NCBI GenBank assembly: GCA_016785225.1
Contig: JAFBJZ010000343.1
Span: 62,001-126,000 of the forward strand
DNA length: 64,000 nucleotides
Direction of reading: 5' to 3'
Source: Psettodes erumei
Lineage: Eukaryota > Chordata > Actinopteri > Pleuronectiformes > Psettodidae
Shown here: positions 1-10,580 of the stretch, piece by piece
How positions within the stretch are numbered: position 1 is the first letter of the stretch
Layout of the letters: the number at the start of each line of letters is the position of its first letter
The notes under the pieces: generated by a model
Databases searched by the model: none
Told to the model about the DNA's origin: nothing
The model's input: the letters and a program-made list of their open reading frames with translations, nothing else
Translations under genes and position numbers: made by a program

Positions 1-3000
1 GTCGAGGGAAGGGACGTGTCCTGCTGTCTTGCTCCTCTCCCTTCTGCCATTATTCCCCAATTACCAGCATGGAAAATGGTGATGTACCTAACAGCAACCC
101 CACCCATAATAGCTTTGTAATTTACTCGTTCATTTTTAAGGATTTGAGTTATTATTTGATGAGCTGCTTCAGCTCAATAATTGAGGGCTATTATTAGCCA
201 ATTAGTCCAATTACTGAGCCTGGCAAATCTCAAGCTCTTTCCTTGAATGTTGGTGTTCTTAAGCGTTCAGCTCCTGTCTTTGATTTTGCTGCTTGTTGTG
301 GGACTCCAAGAGTGGTTCCTTGAATTATCTACTGAAAAAGACATTAGCGGGAGTGCTAAAGGGAGCATTTCCATTACAGTTGGGATTCATCTTTCATTAT
401 CTTTTTGAGAGGTTTGCATGGGGAAATATCCTCTGGCACCACTAGGATTTTTCATGGAGTACGTTCTGCTTTCTGCCAGCATAGATAAATAAAATGGAAA
501 TTCTAATTAAACTTTGATCCAGTGATATATTGTATTAGGCTTGTGGTAAGAGATCCAGACCATTTGCACCATAATGAACCCTGAGGGGCTTTTTCCTGCT
601 CTTTCTTTTTCTGCATCCATGAAATATTGTTTCATTATTCTTCTTGAACTTTATTTGGAAACTCTGCATTCACACAGGATCCAAAAATTAATTTTGAAGC
701 TCTTTCATTTTCACCCTGCTTTTATTTATGATGCATGAATTCTCTGTCTGACAAGACTGATGATGACACCTATGTTCCGGTTTGTATAGATTGACAGACT
801 GGCATGAGACTGACCTCAGCACATCATCATCACACTGTGAAATTACAGGATTAATGAGGGATGATAAGTGTACTATAAGATGGGGGAGCACAAACAAGCA
901 TACTGATGCCCCCCAAAAATACTGACTGACACATTTAGTTTCACAGTCAAGTTCAAGTCGAGCATCTGTTGTACAAACACATCATCCAGAGTTTATATTA
1001 TATTATATTATGATTAATCAAATGGAAAATATCAGTCCTTATCTTCTTGTGCATATTCAAGTGTGAACATAGAGGGCTTCTCCACCCCAAATTCCTCCCC
1101 CTCCCTTATGATGTTTTACAGATGTGTTATGTAGTCTGTCTTATTTTGCTCTTGTTTTTGCATTTTGTTTTCACTTCTGCCCTGTGTAAAGCTTGTCATG
1201 TATTGAAATGCTTGCTCGTCATTTGATGATGTATTCGAAGTGCTTGGTTTGCTGAAACAAATAACTGTGCTAGTGCAAATACGGCCGAACGGTTATCACA
1301 GAGATGAGATTGAAATTGTGATGTTAATGAGATTCATCTTGAGAAGACTGGAGAAGCTGCCTCTAATCTCATCACAAAATATGGGCTGTGCACCTCTCTC
1401 TAGCACAGCAGCTGTGATATTGGAATCATGTGCCCCTGCTGCTGCTTTGAGAGGCATTAATTTCTGCAGTAAACAGGGTCAGAGCTGACACTACCCAGCT
1501 TTATTTAACTCATGATAATCAAAATATCAAACCTTTGTGTGTTGCCCCATCTACAGTATATCATGTGAGAAAAGGTTTGTCCATACCACTTAAAGGCAAT
1601 CACTGTGAAAAGTTAGGCCTTCACATATTTAGAGTTGTTAATACAGCTTGATTTATTTTCTTCCTTCAGACTTTGGTTGCTCCTGTGCATCTGGTTCACA
1701 CTTTAAGTGGTAATCCATGCATGCTTTGTATTTGTTTGTGTACTCACACCCACCTGTACAGTGTTCAGTCCAAAACAACATTTCTGCCATGAACATGACT
1801 TCTACAAAGTTTTTAATGTTTCAGTTTTGATAATTTATTGATAGTTTGACTTGATGTTCATTACTGAGCTCATTGAGGGTGTTGATGATATACTGGAGTG
1901 CATTATACTGACAGTAGTTCCTCTCATGTATATAAATGGGGTGCACAAAATATTACAAAGACTACTCAGTACCACACCACTGCAAAATACAACATCACAA
2001 TAATCAACATGCAGTTAAATGAAGGTCTCTCTGAAATTGTCAATCAAGAATGAAAGTTAATGTCTTTGTAAAGGCTGAGGAGGTGCAATGTAGCATGAGG
2101 GTCCCTGGGGCATGGCAGCCAAAATTTATTGAGCCACAATACATCACAGATGAGGAGTGTTGAGTATGACCCCTGAGTATTGCGGAGATTGGAGCATTTC
2201 TTAGAGGTCCAGCACAGGACATGCTCCCAGAGCCACAGGAGAATTTGCCCACACCACAGTTCAGGAAGAAATGCTCTTCATGCAGTTGAATGTCAGCAGG
2301 TAAGCCACAGAGGTCCAGAGTAATCATGCCATTTGAAGGCCATTCACAGACAATATACCCACGTAGGCCCCTGGAATAATGAAAGTACCAGGGTGACAGA
2401 AATCTGCAGCGAGAGCAAGGGGACGACAGAAGAAGTAGCATGAGACTGTGTCATTTAGGATGTTCTAATAAAAATGAATGCAGTCAAACTGATGAAAGAA
2501 ATGACATTTTAAATGTAAGTAGCACTACAGTGGTTGGGCTCCACTGTGAAGTCATCATTTATATTCAGAATATGGGCTCTAAAGGAGGTGTTTTTTTCTA
2601 TCACCTTCAAACCCTTTATACTATACTAAATATCCAAATATAGACAAATATTACCTCAGGGATCACAAACGTGCTCAATGTGTACTGGTCAAGCACATCA
2701 TTTGAGTTTTCTTTCTGACTATATCTATACATCATAGTACTGTAGTACTGAAGCATCAAAATACTGTCATCGCACAAGTATAGTACATTAAAACCAGGGT
2801 TTGTCTAAGTCCGGCACTGTGGGCCTCCATGCAAACAAAATCAACTGCAACCCCCAGAATGGGACATTCTGAGCTTCAGTCATTTACATTAATATTGAAA
2901 GTGATTTTATTGACAGTTTTTGTGTAAAGGGCATGTGTGAGCATGTTCACATTTCACTCTGCTATGACACCAAGAAACCATTCATATGCCATTACAGCCA

Positions 3001-5011
3001 TTACATTACCCCATGATGTTGTGGTGGCAACAAAACCAGTCTTTTTCCCCCCTTTTCTTGAATGAATGAATAGATGAATGAAACTCTACATTCTTATTAA
3101 CGGTAACAAAGTCTCTTTCCTTAAAATAAACTGTACTGCATGATATAGGCCAGATAGGTTGCATTAAAACAGAAGCTGATATTAGAGATGACTATTGAGA
3201 TGACTGAGAGTTTCTCTCCTGACACACTGTGTCAAAAAAAGAAACACAACCATATATGGGCCACCAAAGGATCTGAAAAAAGAGACTCTACACAGCTGCT
3301 TATTGGTTTTTTTTACCTGTGAAAAATTAGAAGCATAACAACCTGACACATTGTCCACTGAAAGCCATCAACCTACTCCCTGATCAGCTGTCACTGAACC
3401 CCTCCCAAACTTCAATTCCAAAGGCACATCAACCACAGAGCCAAATAAATATGAACAATACTAAGGAAAACAGCCATGGACACTTAACTAAGTGTGAGCT
3501 GTCTCATCTTAAAAATTGTGTTCATTCCTAATGTGTGAACAGGAGACGATCAGGCAGGTTTCTTTCCTAGGCTAATGGACATTTTCCACTCATTAATTTT
3601 GTGATATGTGCCCAAAAACAATTTTTCATGTTGGTCCTCATAAACTTCCAGTGGGTTGTTACTCCCCTCCATCTCTGCATGTTTGTGTATTTAGTTGGTG
3701 AAAATAAATTCAAATGCAGTGTGTCTGTGGGTGCGTGTATACAATGATGTTATCTGCACAGCTCCAAGCTGAAGCCTCCCAGTTGGATATGTGGACACCT
3801 TGGAGAGAGATGTGCATTTCTGATGGAAATCAAATATGGCTATGGTATAACATTGCACAAGCTGCATGAGTAATGGAGGTTGCTGAATATATTTTTGCGA
3901 GAATGGTGGTAAGCTCTTCATACAGCAAGCTATACCCTGTTTTCAGTTTTTAAAGGTCACATATTTCAAACAGAACTTCTTTGTGAAATATTTGACAGAG
4001 GCCTCAGGGGACTCTCAGGCTTTGAAGAGAGAGGAAATCTCACCTTAGTTATTATGGAGTGGAAATGATGTCAACTTGATTATTTGCTGCAATGTTTCCA
4101 AAGTTGATCTCACTAAGTGGCACAGTGCAAAGAACTTTTGAAAACTACACAAAGAAAATATGGAGAACAGAAAGGATTTAAGTTCACTGAGGAACAACTC
4201 CAAGGGAATATATATGAATGAAAAAAAATAAAGGGTTACTCTAATAAATCAGTAATAATTTATTATTCCAATATTGCTGTAGTTGGGGGATACAAAAGGG
4301 ACAGATTAAACAAATAATTTGGTCAAAATGGGAGCAGCTGATCCAACACTTCCCACAGTACATAAAGCATTTTAATTACCACTGTTCCTTCCAAATGCTC
4401 ACTTCTTTTAAACCTTATACCTTCAGTTTGTAAGTTAGTCTTTCCATTTAAATGTTTAAATCTCACATCCCTGTGACATCATTTTTTTAAACTTTAAAAG
4501 GCTCTTTCAACACCCATGAGGGGCCTGAACTGTTTCACAGGCTGAGTAGTGCTCTCCATGAGGAGTAAATAAAGACTATGTGTAAAACTGTGATGTTGAC
4601 CACGGTCACCATCTTGGTTGAAGACGTCACAAAGTATTAAACACAAAGTTTAGCTGAGGTTGATGGGAAAACCATTTGCAGTTTATGATTGTCTTGTTGC
4701 TGTGAAATTTCAGATTTTTCTTTCGTTAAAAAACACTCCCTACCCCATACCCCCAAGGGTACTGACAAACATGATATCACTGATGTCTAATGTTTCAGCT
4801 GTTTCTGTGCAAAAAACACTGACTGGACAAGTCAATGTCTCAATCAATTTCAATCAATATCAGTCCCAGCTGATTGTAACATGATTTTATATTAAAATAT
4901 CTCCAATATGCATTCAAAATTTAAACTTCAGGTTTTTATATAGGATTCATGGATTTTTCATCCTTAAAAAAACAAACTCGCTCACCCAAAGAAATCACAG
5001 AGGAATACAGA

Positions 5012-5012
<1 letters not shown>
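1..5012. other. Non-coding stretch, no gene recognised
   Basis: AT-rich sequence with stops in all frames at short intervals. The longest open frame, minus strand 2040-2441 (133 codons), shows no motif I recognise and no splice or promoter context, so I regard it as chance. A short TTATA tandem repeat lies at 994-1010 and a diffuse GAAT repeat near 3061-3082. No TE could be named here, though old decayed repeats cannot be excluded. Confidence 0.6.

Positions 5013-5043
<31 letters not shown>
5013..5043. repeat. (AC)n microsatellite
   Basis: About 15 uninterrupted AC units. The open frame crossing it on the minus strand owes its Val-Cys run to the repeat and is not a gene. Confidence 0.97.
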
Positions 5044-5045
<2 letters not shown>

Positions 5046-6876
5046 CACCTGCCCACATAGCATGTACTCATGAAATCCCTCTGTCATGCTAATAAACCCT
5101 CTGAATGCTTCTGACGGTACTAACAGGATTTGAAAATGAGTTTGCTCTTGGTAATGAAATGCACATAGCGTTGTGTTGCCCTGGGCATCTTCAGACATGT
5201 CAACAAGGATGTTTTGGAGTAATTTCTGTCTCAGTAAGTAGGTTAGGTCCACTGTTCCTGCACCATTACCATGAGTGTGCAGGATGTGGAGGCAAGCCTT
5301 GCAAATGTGCTACTTGCTCCTAACACATTAGTTTGTTTACACCTGTACTCTTTAAGTAACTCAGGGAGACAATATGTAGCAGTTTGCTTCCTAACAAGCT
5401 TGAATATGTTACCAGCAACAGGAGCAAACAGTATTAGCTGGAAAACAATCTTGTGTTATTGTCAGATTCCAGATATCTGATAGGTGATGATCCATGCATT
5501 CCTGATATTTTTAATAATCAATTTTGTATCTTTGACGTATCCATATCTCCTCCACTAAGTTTCTCTGTTTTACTGTTACATTGCAATGATAAATGTACGT
5601 TACACAATCATATTTTTCATAATGCATTTGTCAACACCAGTGCAGTGTCACAAATTAGAGCAGCAGAGAAAATAACAAAAAAAAATGGTTGAAACTCTTT
5701 CTGCAGTAGCTGTTTGGGGTCCATACCTCTATTTTAAAACCCTCTGTGTGAGTTCTGCCTAAGGCCTTTAAAAAGAAAACACAAATATGAGGCCATGCAT
5801 AGCAGCAAAGAGACATTATGCATCCAGATGCATTTGTGTGAATGGAGGAAGTCAAGTCAAGTGCTCAGTGAAGACTTAAAGGAGATAGAACATGATTCAG
5901 AGACTGAGGATGACAGCTGAGAAGGTCTTGCATCAGACAACTCCACCTCAGCCAATGCTTTATTCATTAACAAACTAGAACAATGTTACATGTTGCATAT
6001 GAAAATGAAAGTAGCAAGTTTACTGCTCCCTTCCAGATGTTGAATCTGGTCCTTGCTGGCCTGTCATGTGACCTAGTGCTGTGGATTTACAAGATTAATT
6101 AAAGGAAATTAAATATAAGCTATTATGGAGTTGGAGAGGGGCTTCCTGTGCTGATTGAAAACACAGTGGGTTTTAATTTGTCTACACTTCCTCTCTGGAG
6201 TCAGGAGCCAGGGATCAAAGGTGACAGATAAGTTAATATAGCTGGTAATGAGGTAGCAGCAGACAAGAGCACAGAGGAGACATTGTTCTGTCATGCAGAC
6301 CACATGGATATTAGTCACAGGGAGATGCAGGAAGCAGAAATAACTGTCCTCATGAACAGGGTGGGCAGCCATCTGTCTTTAGCTCAAGTCTGGGGCAACA
6401 AGAGTGTGTTTGTGGCGATGGAATGCTGTGGGGAGGGGGAAAGAGGTCTTGAAGGCATCCTGACATCTGAACCATCTATGGTTACCCCCATCCCTTCCTC
6501 TGAGGCTGTTTGATGTCTGAAATGGATCTCTTCACGCCCCTAATGAGTTAAGAAAAGGATAGAACAGAGACTTGTGGTTAATAGAACCAGAAGCATTCCA
6601 TCAGGAAACAGAGCGTCAGTGTCCCTCAGCTTCCACCATTTCATGTGCCACCCCCCTCCCACATTGGTAAAAATTATTTCCAGTAAATCACAGAAAATGT
6701 TGTGTGATCTTTGTTATGTGGCTGCCCCGCAGGCAAGGTGACAGACAGATGGTGGCAAAGTGTGTATAAAAGCTGCTGTGGCACAAAAAGAGCTGTCAGA
6801 AAGATAAGCATGAAGGTGTGAGGGCTGGGACTGGCATGGTGGGGTAATGATTAAAAAAAGCAGGGGGCAAATGCTG
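5044..6876. other. Non-coding stretch, nothing recognised
   Basis: No coding motif, RNA gene or transposon signature was seen on either strand. Several 60-90 codon open frames overlap one another in different frames with no shared support. Confidence 0.55.
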
Positions 6877-6901
6877 GTGTGTGTGTGTGTGTGTGTGTGT
6901 G
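6877..6901. repeat. (GT)n microsatellite
   Basis: Uninterrupted GT run followed by a short G-rich imperfect extension (gggtgagtgggtggg). Confidence 0.97.
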
Positions 6902-7075
6902 GGTGAGTGGGTGGGACGGGGAAGTCATGGGAACCTGCAGTTAGCTTGTTAACTTGTTAAGAGGAGGCTGTAAATTGAACGTGGCGAAGCAGTCGACGTG
7001 ATTTAAGAGTTACAAATCACTACAACACACTCCAGTGAACCTGACAGCCTGATCCCTGATGCATATGTGCGCGCC

Positions 7076-7101
7076 CACACACACACACACACACACACAC
7101 A
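7076..7101. repeat. (CA)n microsatellite
   Basis: Uninterrupted CA run, about 175 bp from the GT run at 6877 and in the opposite strand sense. Confidence 0.97.
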
Positions 7102-8186
7102 AAGACAGCTAATTAGACTGCACAGACAAGATGTGCATTTAATGACAATCTGCAGGAGACTTTTCCACACTTTCCACTGTTAAGTTTGCATTCATGTGCA
7201 TGTGTCTGCGGAGCGACACATGTGCATACCTGCCATTAGTGTTGCTTTTCCTCTTCACAGTGGTTGTGTGTTTATGTCCTGACTTCTCCCCTGTGTGAGA
7301 CGGTTTCTAAGTTTTCCATTTGCCTGGCTCGACAGTGAGTGTATGCGTGACAGTGTTCATGCACTGTGTGTGTGTGTGTTTGTGTTTGTGCGTGCCAGGG
7401 AACCAAGTGAGCATGGCAGCCACCTCAGAGGAGGCAGCTTTCCTGCTAATGCAGCTGGCTTTAAGTGTTGCTGGCTGCTTTAGTGGCTCTGTCTGCCTCC
7501 TCTGCTCGGTACAGCTTAATGCCTCGCTTCAAGCTTGTCAGTCCGGTTTAATCTTTTGTCCTCTCTACCCTCCCATGTCATTCTTGCCCAGGACAGAAAT
7601 CCATTCCCGCCTACACTCTGAGCAGTGGCACTTCTTTGCAGTGTAACTGTAGCAGGGAACATGACCTTATTGGGTGCTATCTGGTGCAGAATTATGGCGC
7701 TTGTTAAGTTCACACTCCATGGATGTAAAAAGAAGACAGGAAACTGTCCTCCAAGATGGTCTGGCATATACTGAATGTGGACCTCTCATAGTACACGTGT
7801 GTTGTGTTTGCTTACAATTTACTTCTCATTCACCCATTCACACACATTCAGTGTGAGTGTGTATATCTGTTCACAATGGCCACGCTTGCAGGAGGGTCAA
7901 AAAGAAGTGTTATCAGTTGAGGGTCAACATTTTAAAATCCAGAATTTAGTTGAAAAAAGTTCCCCATTGCCGAAGGGATTAAGATGGTTACCATGACCCA
8001 TGTCCCAGGCTTGAATTCGGTCAGTAACTTTTGCTGCTTGCCTCTCTCTGCCTCATTTCCTTTTACATCTGTATGACTGCTAATAAAAGTTACAAAATGT
8101 AAACATGACTACAACTACTCTTGAACTGTGTCTCTGCAGACAACACTGGTGTCATTAATCTGTAAACTATATTGTAGTGTATTTTA
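7102..8186. other. Non-coding stretch with an imperfect GT tract
   Basis: An interrupted GT/TTTGTG tract lies at about 7366-7393. Open frames of 60-108 codons overlap it in several frames and have no recognisable motif. Confidence 0.5.
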
Positions 8187-8770
8187 TTGGGGTGTCACAT
8201 CTTAGAGAAGCTCTCTTGGTCCACAAACACCTCCATCTATGCAAAGAAGGCCCAGCAGCTACTCCACTTTCTGAGGCCTCTCAGGAGAAACAAGCTGAAC
8301 CTGAAGCTGCTGGTGGCCTTTCACTGTTTCACCACAGAGAAGCGCTTCCTGGCATTCCTCATCACAGTTTGATATGCTGGGCGCTCAGCTGCAGACAGCA
8401 GAGCTCTCCAGAGGGTTGTCCTCTACCCTCTCGAGAAGACATTGCCAGCTCCCGCTGCCTTTCCAGAACACCCTCAAAGACTCTGCCCACCCTGCACACC
8501 CCTTGTTTGACCTGTTACCCTCTGGCAGGCATTACAGGTTCATCAAAACAAGCGCCTCCAGATTCAAGGACAGTTTATTTTTGTCGGACATGAGCTCACC
8601 AAACACTAATAAAATATAAAAATACTAATGCCTATTGAAAAAAACCCCACACGTGCAATAATAATCCTACCTGGTTAATTTATATATTTCATCATCTTCT
8701 ATTTGCCTCCTGTGGCTGTATGACTGTTTTAATTCTCTGTTGTTATGTTGTTAAGAATTGTTAAGTTAGA
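8187..8770 (+). pseudogene. LINE relic: C-terminal end of reverse transcriptase ORF plus 3' tail
   Basis: Translation in shifting frames gives the conserved tail of fish CR1/L2/Rex-type non-LTR retrotransposons: a LSWSTNTS...KKAQQ segment at about 8205-8260, a FLRPLRRNKL segment at about 8270-8300, and HPAHPLFDLLPSGRHYR followed by SRFKDSLF at about 8490-8580. The last block is the hallmark of this family just before its stop codon. At least one frame change lies between the first and last blocks, and the reverse transcriptase core and endonuclease are absent, so this is a 5'-truncated dead copy. The AT-rich stretch after 8600 is probably its 3' untranslated tail; its end near 8770 is a guess. 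The exact clade is not resolved. Confidence 0.75.
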
Positions 8771-8849
8771 TGAATAAATAAGTTAATTATTTAACAACAA
8801 TAAGATTAAAAAAGACACACTTCTAAGAAGTATAAAATGGTGAGAAGAA

Positions 8850-9785
8850 GAACTGACCCAGAGCTGAGGCACCGGCGGGAGAGTGGATCGTGGGGAGTGA
8901 CTGGAGACCCTAGAAATCACACCTCACACACACGTGCACACACACCAGCGCCCAAGCGCATGCACACACACCACACAGGGGGGGGGGTGCGTGACCACTG
9001 AGAGAACACGGCACAGCACACAGGAAGAGGGGTCCGCCACCAATGCCACCAACTCCACTGTCGCTCCTCAGCTGCTGGGACAGAAGAAAAAAAGAATTAG
9101 GGTGTGGGGAACACACAGATTTATAAAATCAGGCCTAAATAAACCAAAAAAAAAAAGAAGGAGAATGATAACTAAAGCGCAAAGGAAACCAAGAAAATAC
9201 CAAAACAGCGAAATAGTAAATCAAAATAACCACTAAACTAACCCAGGGTAAATCATGAGAGCAAAACACACATATATGCACAAAATTAGGAACCAGAAAG
9301 GGGATAAGGATGGGATAATCCACCCGGCAAGGAATATAGTTTAAAACCCTGTCCCTGCAGCGGTTCAATCGCTTCCGACCCATAGCGCCCGACAGGGCCG
9401 TGACGGAAAAGCGCGGCGTCTTGGCGGTGAGGTCGGGTCGGTGGCGGAGCTTGACAGCGGGCACACAAATTTAAAATGTCGGCAAAATAACGGTGGCAAA
9501 GCAGCAGCGTTTTGGGACAGGCTTTCATTGGCGGCTCCACCACTATAGCGCGGACTCCTGCAATTAACATAAAAGCGGGTTAGTGCGGACGTAAGTGGAG
9601 ACTAGCCGAGTGACTCGCGGAGGCACCAAGCGTACACACCTACCGGATCGTACAAGCCGTGTGGGGGAAGCGAGAAACCCAACAGTGGAGGCAGTGCAGC
9701 GCCAGCCAGTGCAGCTAGGGCAGCGGCAACCCTCGCAGCCCCACAGTGCCCTCAGCTCCCGGGCAACAACCCTGAGGGCGTCACA
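8850..9785 (-). mobile_element. CpG-rich LTR-like segment, minus orientation (tentative)
   Basis: Unlike its AT-rich, CpG-poor surroundings, the part from about 9350 upward is dense in CpG. Read on the minus strand, a purine run (CGAGGGGGGGCTT, plus-strand 9786-9798) is followed directly by TGTGACGCCC (start at 9785). A polypurine tract next to a TGT start is how a 3' LTR of a Ty3/gypsy-type element begins. Lower positions become T-rich on the minus strand, as LTR downstream regions often are. Against this, I could not define the far end or a target-site duplication, and no gag-pol sequence sits upstream of the tract. A host CpG island is the alternative. Confidence 0.35.
8926..8993. repeat. 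Imperfect CA repeat ending in a G homopolymer
   Basis: Interrupted cacacaca blocks with inserted CG dinucleotides, then a run of about ten G at 8980-8989. This is low-complexity sequence inside the LTR-like segment. Confidence 0.8.
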
Positions 9786-9939
9786 AAGCCCCCCCTCGTA
9801 AATCACTACTACGCAGCTAAAAGCACTTAAGTGGCAACCGCCAGCCTACCTGACACCAGCGGAGGCGCTGCACGGAAGTGAGCAAACCCGGAAGTGGGTG
9901 GATCTCGGTCCTCAGGAAGAGGCCGTACCATACCCTCTC

Positions 9940-10425
9940 CAGCTGGGCGCGGAGTCGGGATGTTCCCACATAGCCAAGTCTCCGTGAAACACAAAACAGG
10001 AGATGAATAAAAGTCTTTGTTTCTCCTCAACAAAAGATGAAGTTCGTCTTTTGTTGCACAGTGAACGAACATTGGAAAGAAATATTCCAGGTAGCGGCGG
10101 CGCGTCTTCCCGCTGGCGAAGGCGCTGCGAAGCGCGCCGACCCGTTCCCCCCCGTCGTCGGAGAGGTTGCCATGGTGAGGCACCTTTGACCAAAATGTCC
10201 AACAAAATTGCTGTGGGTGCCAGAAACTCGGGAAACAATCCCTTTGGTGTTGTTCCCCGAATGTTCATAAGCTCTTCTCTGGTGAGGAGAGCCGTGAACC
10301 AAAACAGAAAGCGTAATCTGTCCACAAAACAAGACAAAACAGTGCGCACCAACAAATCGAGGCAGCCGTCCATGGCGCCATCTTGTCCCCTTTTTTTTTA
10401 CTTCACTCTGGGAATGTGAGTACAT
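9940..10425 (-). pseudogene. LINE 5' fragment: 5' UTR and start of the endonuclease-RT ORF
   Basis: On the minus strand the sequence begins near 10405 with ACAAGATGGCGCC, a start typical of fish LINE transcripts. It reads through an arginine-rich leader into LSNVRSLCNK at about 10100-10060, then a RRNKDF segment and LCFTETWLCG at about 9985-9960. The NVRSL and FTETWL blocks are the N-terminal landmarks of the apurinic-type endonuclease in CR1/L2/Rex-type LINEs. A frameshift lies between these two blocks, and homology fades below 9950, so only the extreme 5' part is present. CpG density is high, which suggests a fairly young copy. Its 5' end is about 75 bp from a LINE 3' tail on the opposite strand (10500-10580). 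Confidence 0.7.
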
Positions 10426-10499
10426 CGACGACCATTTGATTATTACCTCTATGTTATAAGAAGCAGCTAATCTTTAATAAACAAATAGTTCGAAAGTTA

Positions 10500-10580
10500 C
10501 ACGCCCCCCTCTATCATTGAGAAGCTCCAACTACACAATATATGTAATGGCAATAAAGCCATTGTATTCTATTCTATTAA
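10500..10580 (+). repeat. LINE-type 3' tail with ATTCT repeats
   Basis: GGCAATAAAGCCATT is followed by three ATTCT-type pentamers. This AATAAA-plus-pentamer ending is the usual 3' terminus of fish CR1/L2/Rex-type LINEs. No coding part of the same orientation precedes it; the nearest LINE sequence is the inverted 5' fragment at 9940-10425. Confidence 0.55.

Noticed and set aside
2040..2441. 133-codon minus-strand open frame as a gene
   Set aside because: No recognisable domain, no splice or promoter signals, and cysteine/serine-rich composition as expected from chance.
9361..9400. ggttcaatcgcttccgacc as a tRNA or SINE B box
   Set aside because: No matching A box at the right distance and no acceptor-stem pairing could be found.
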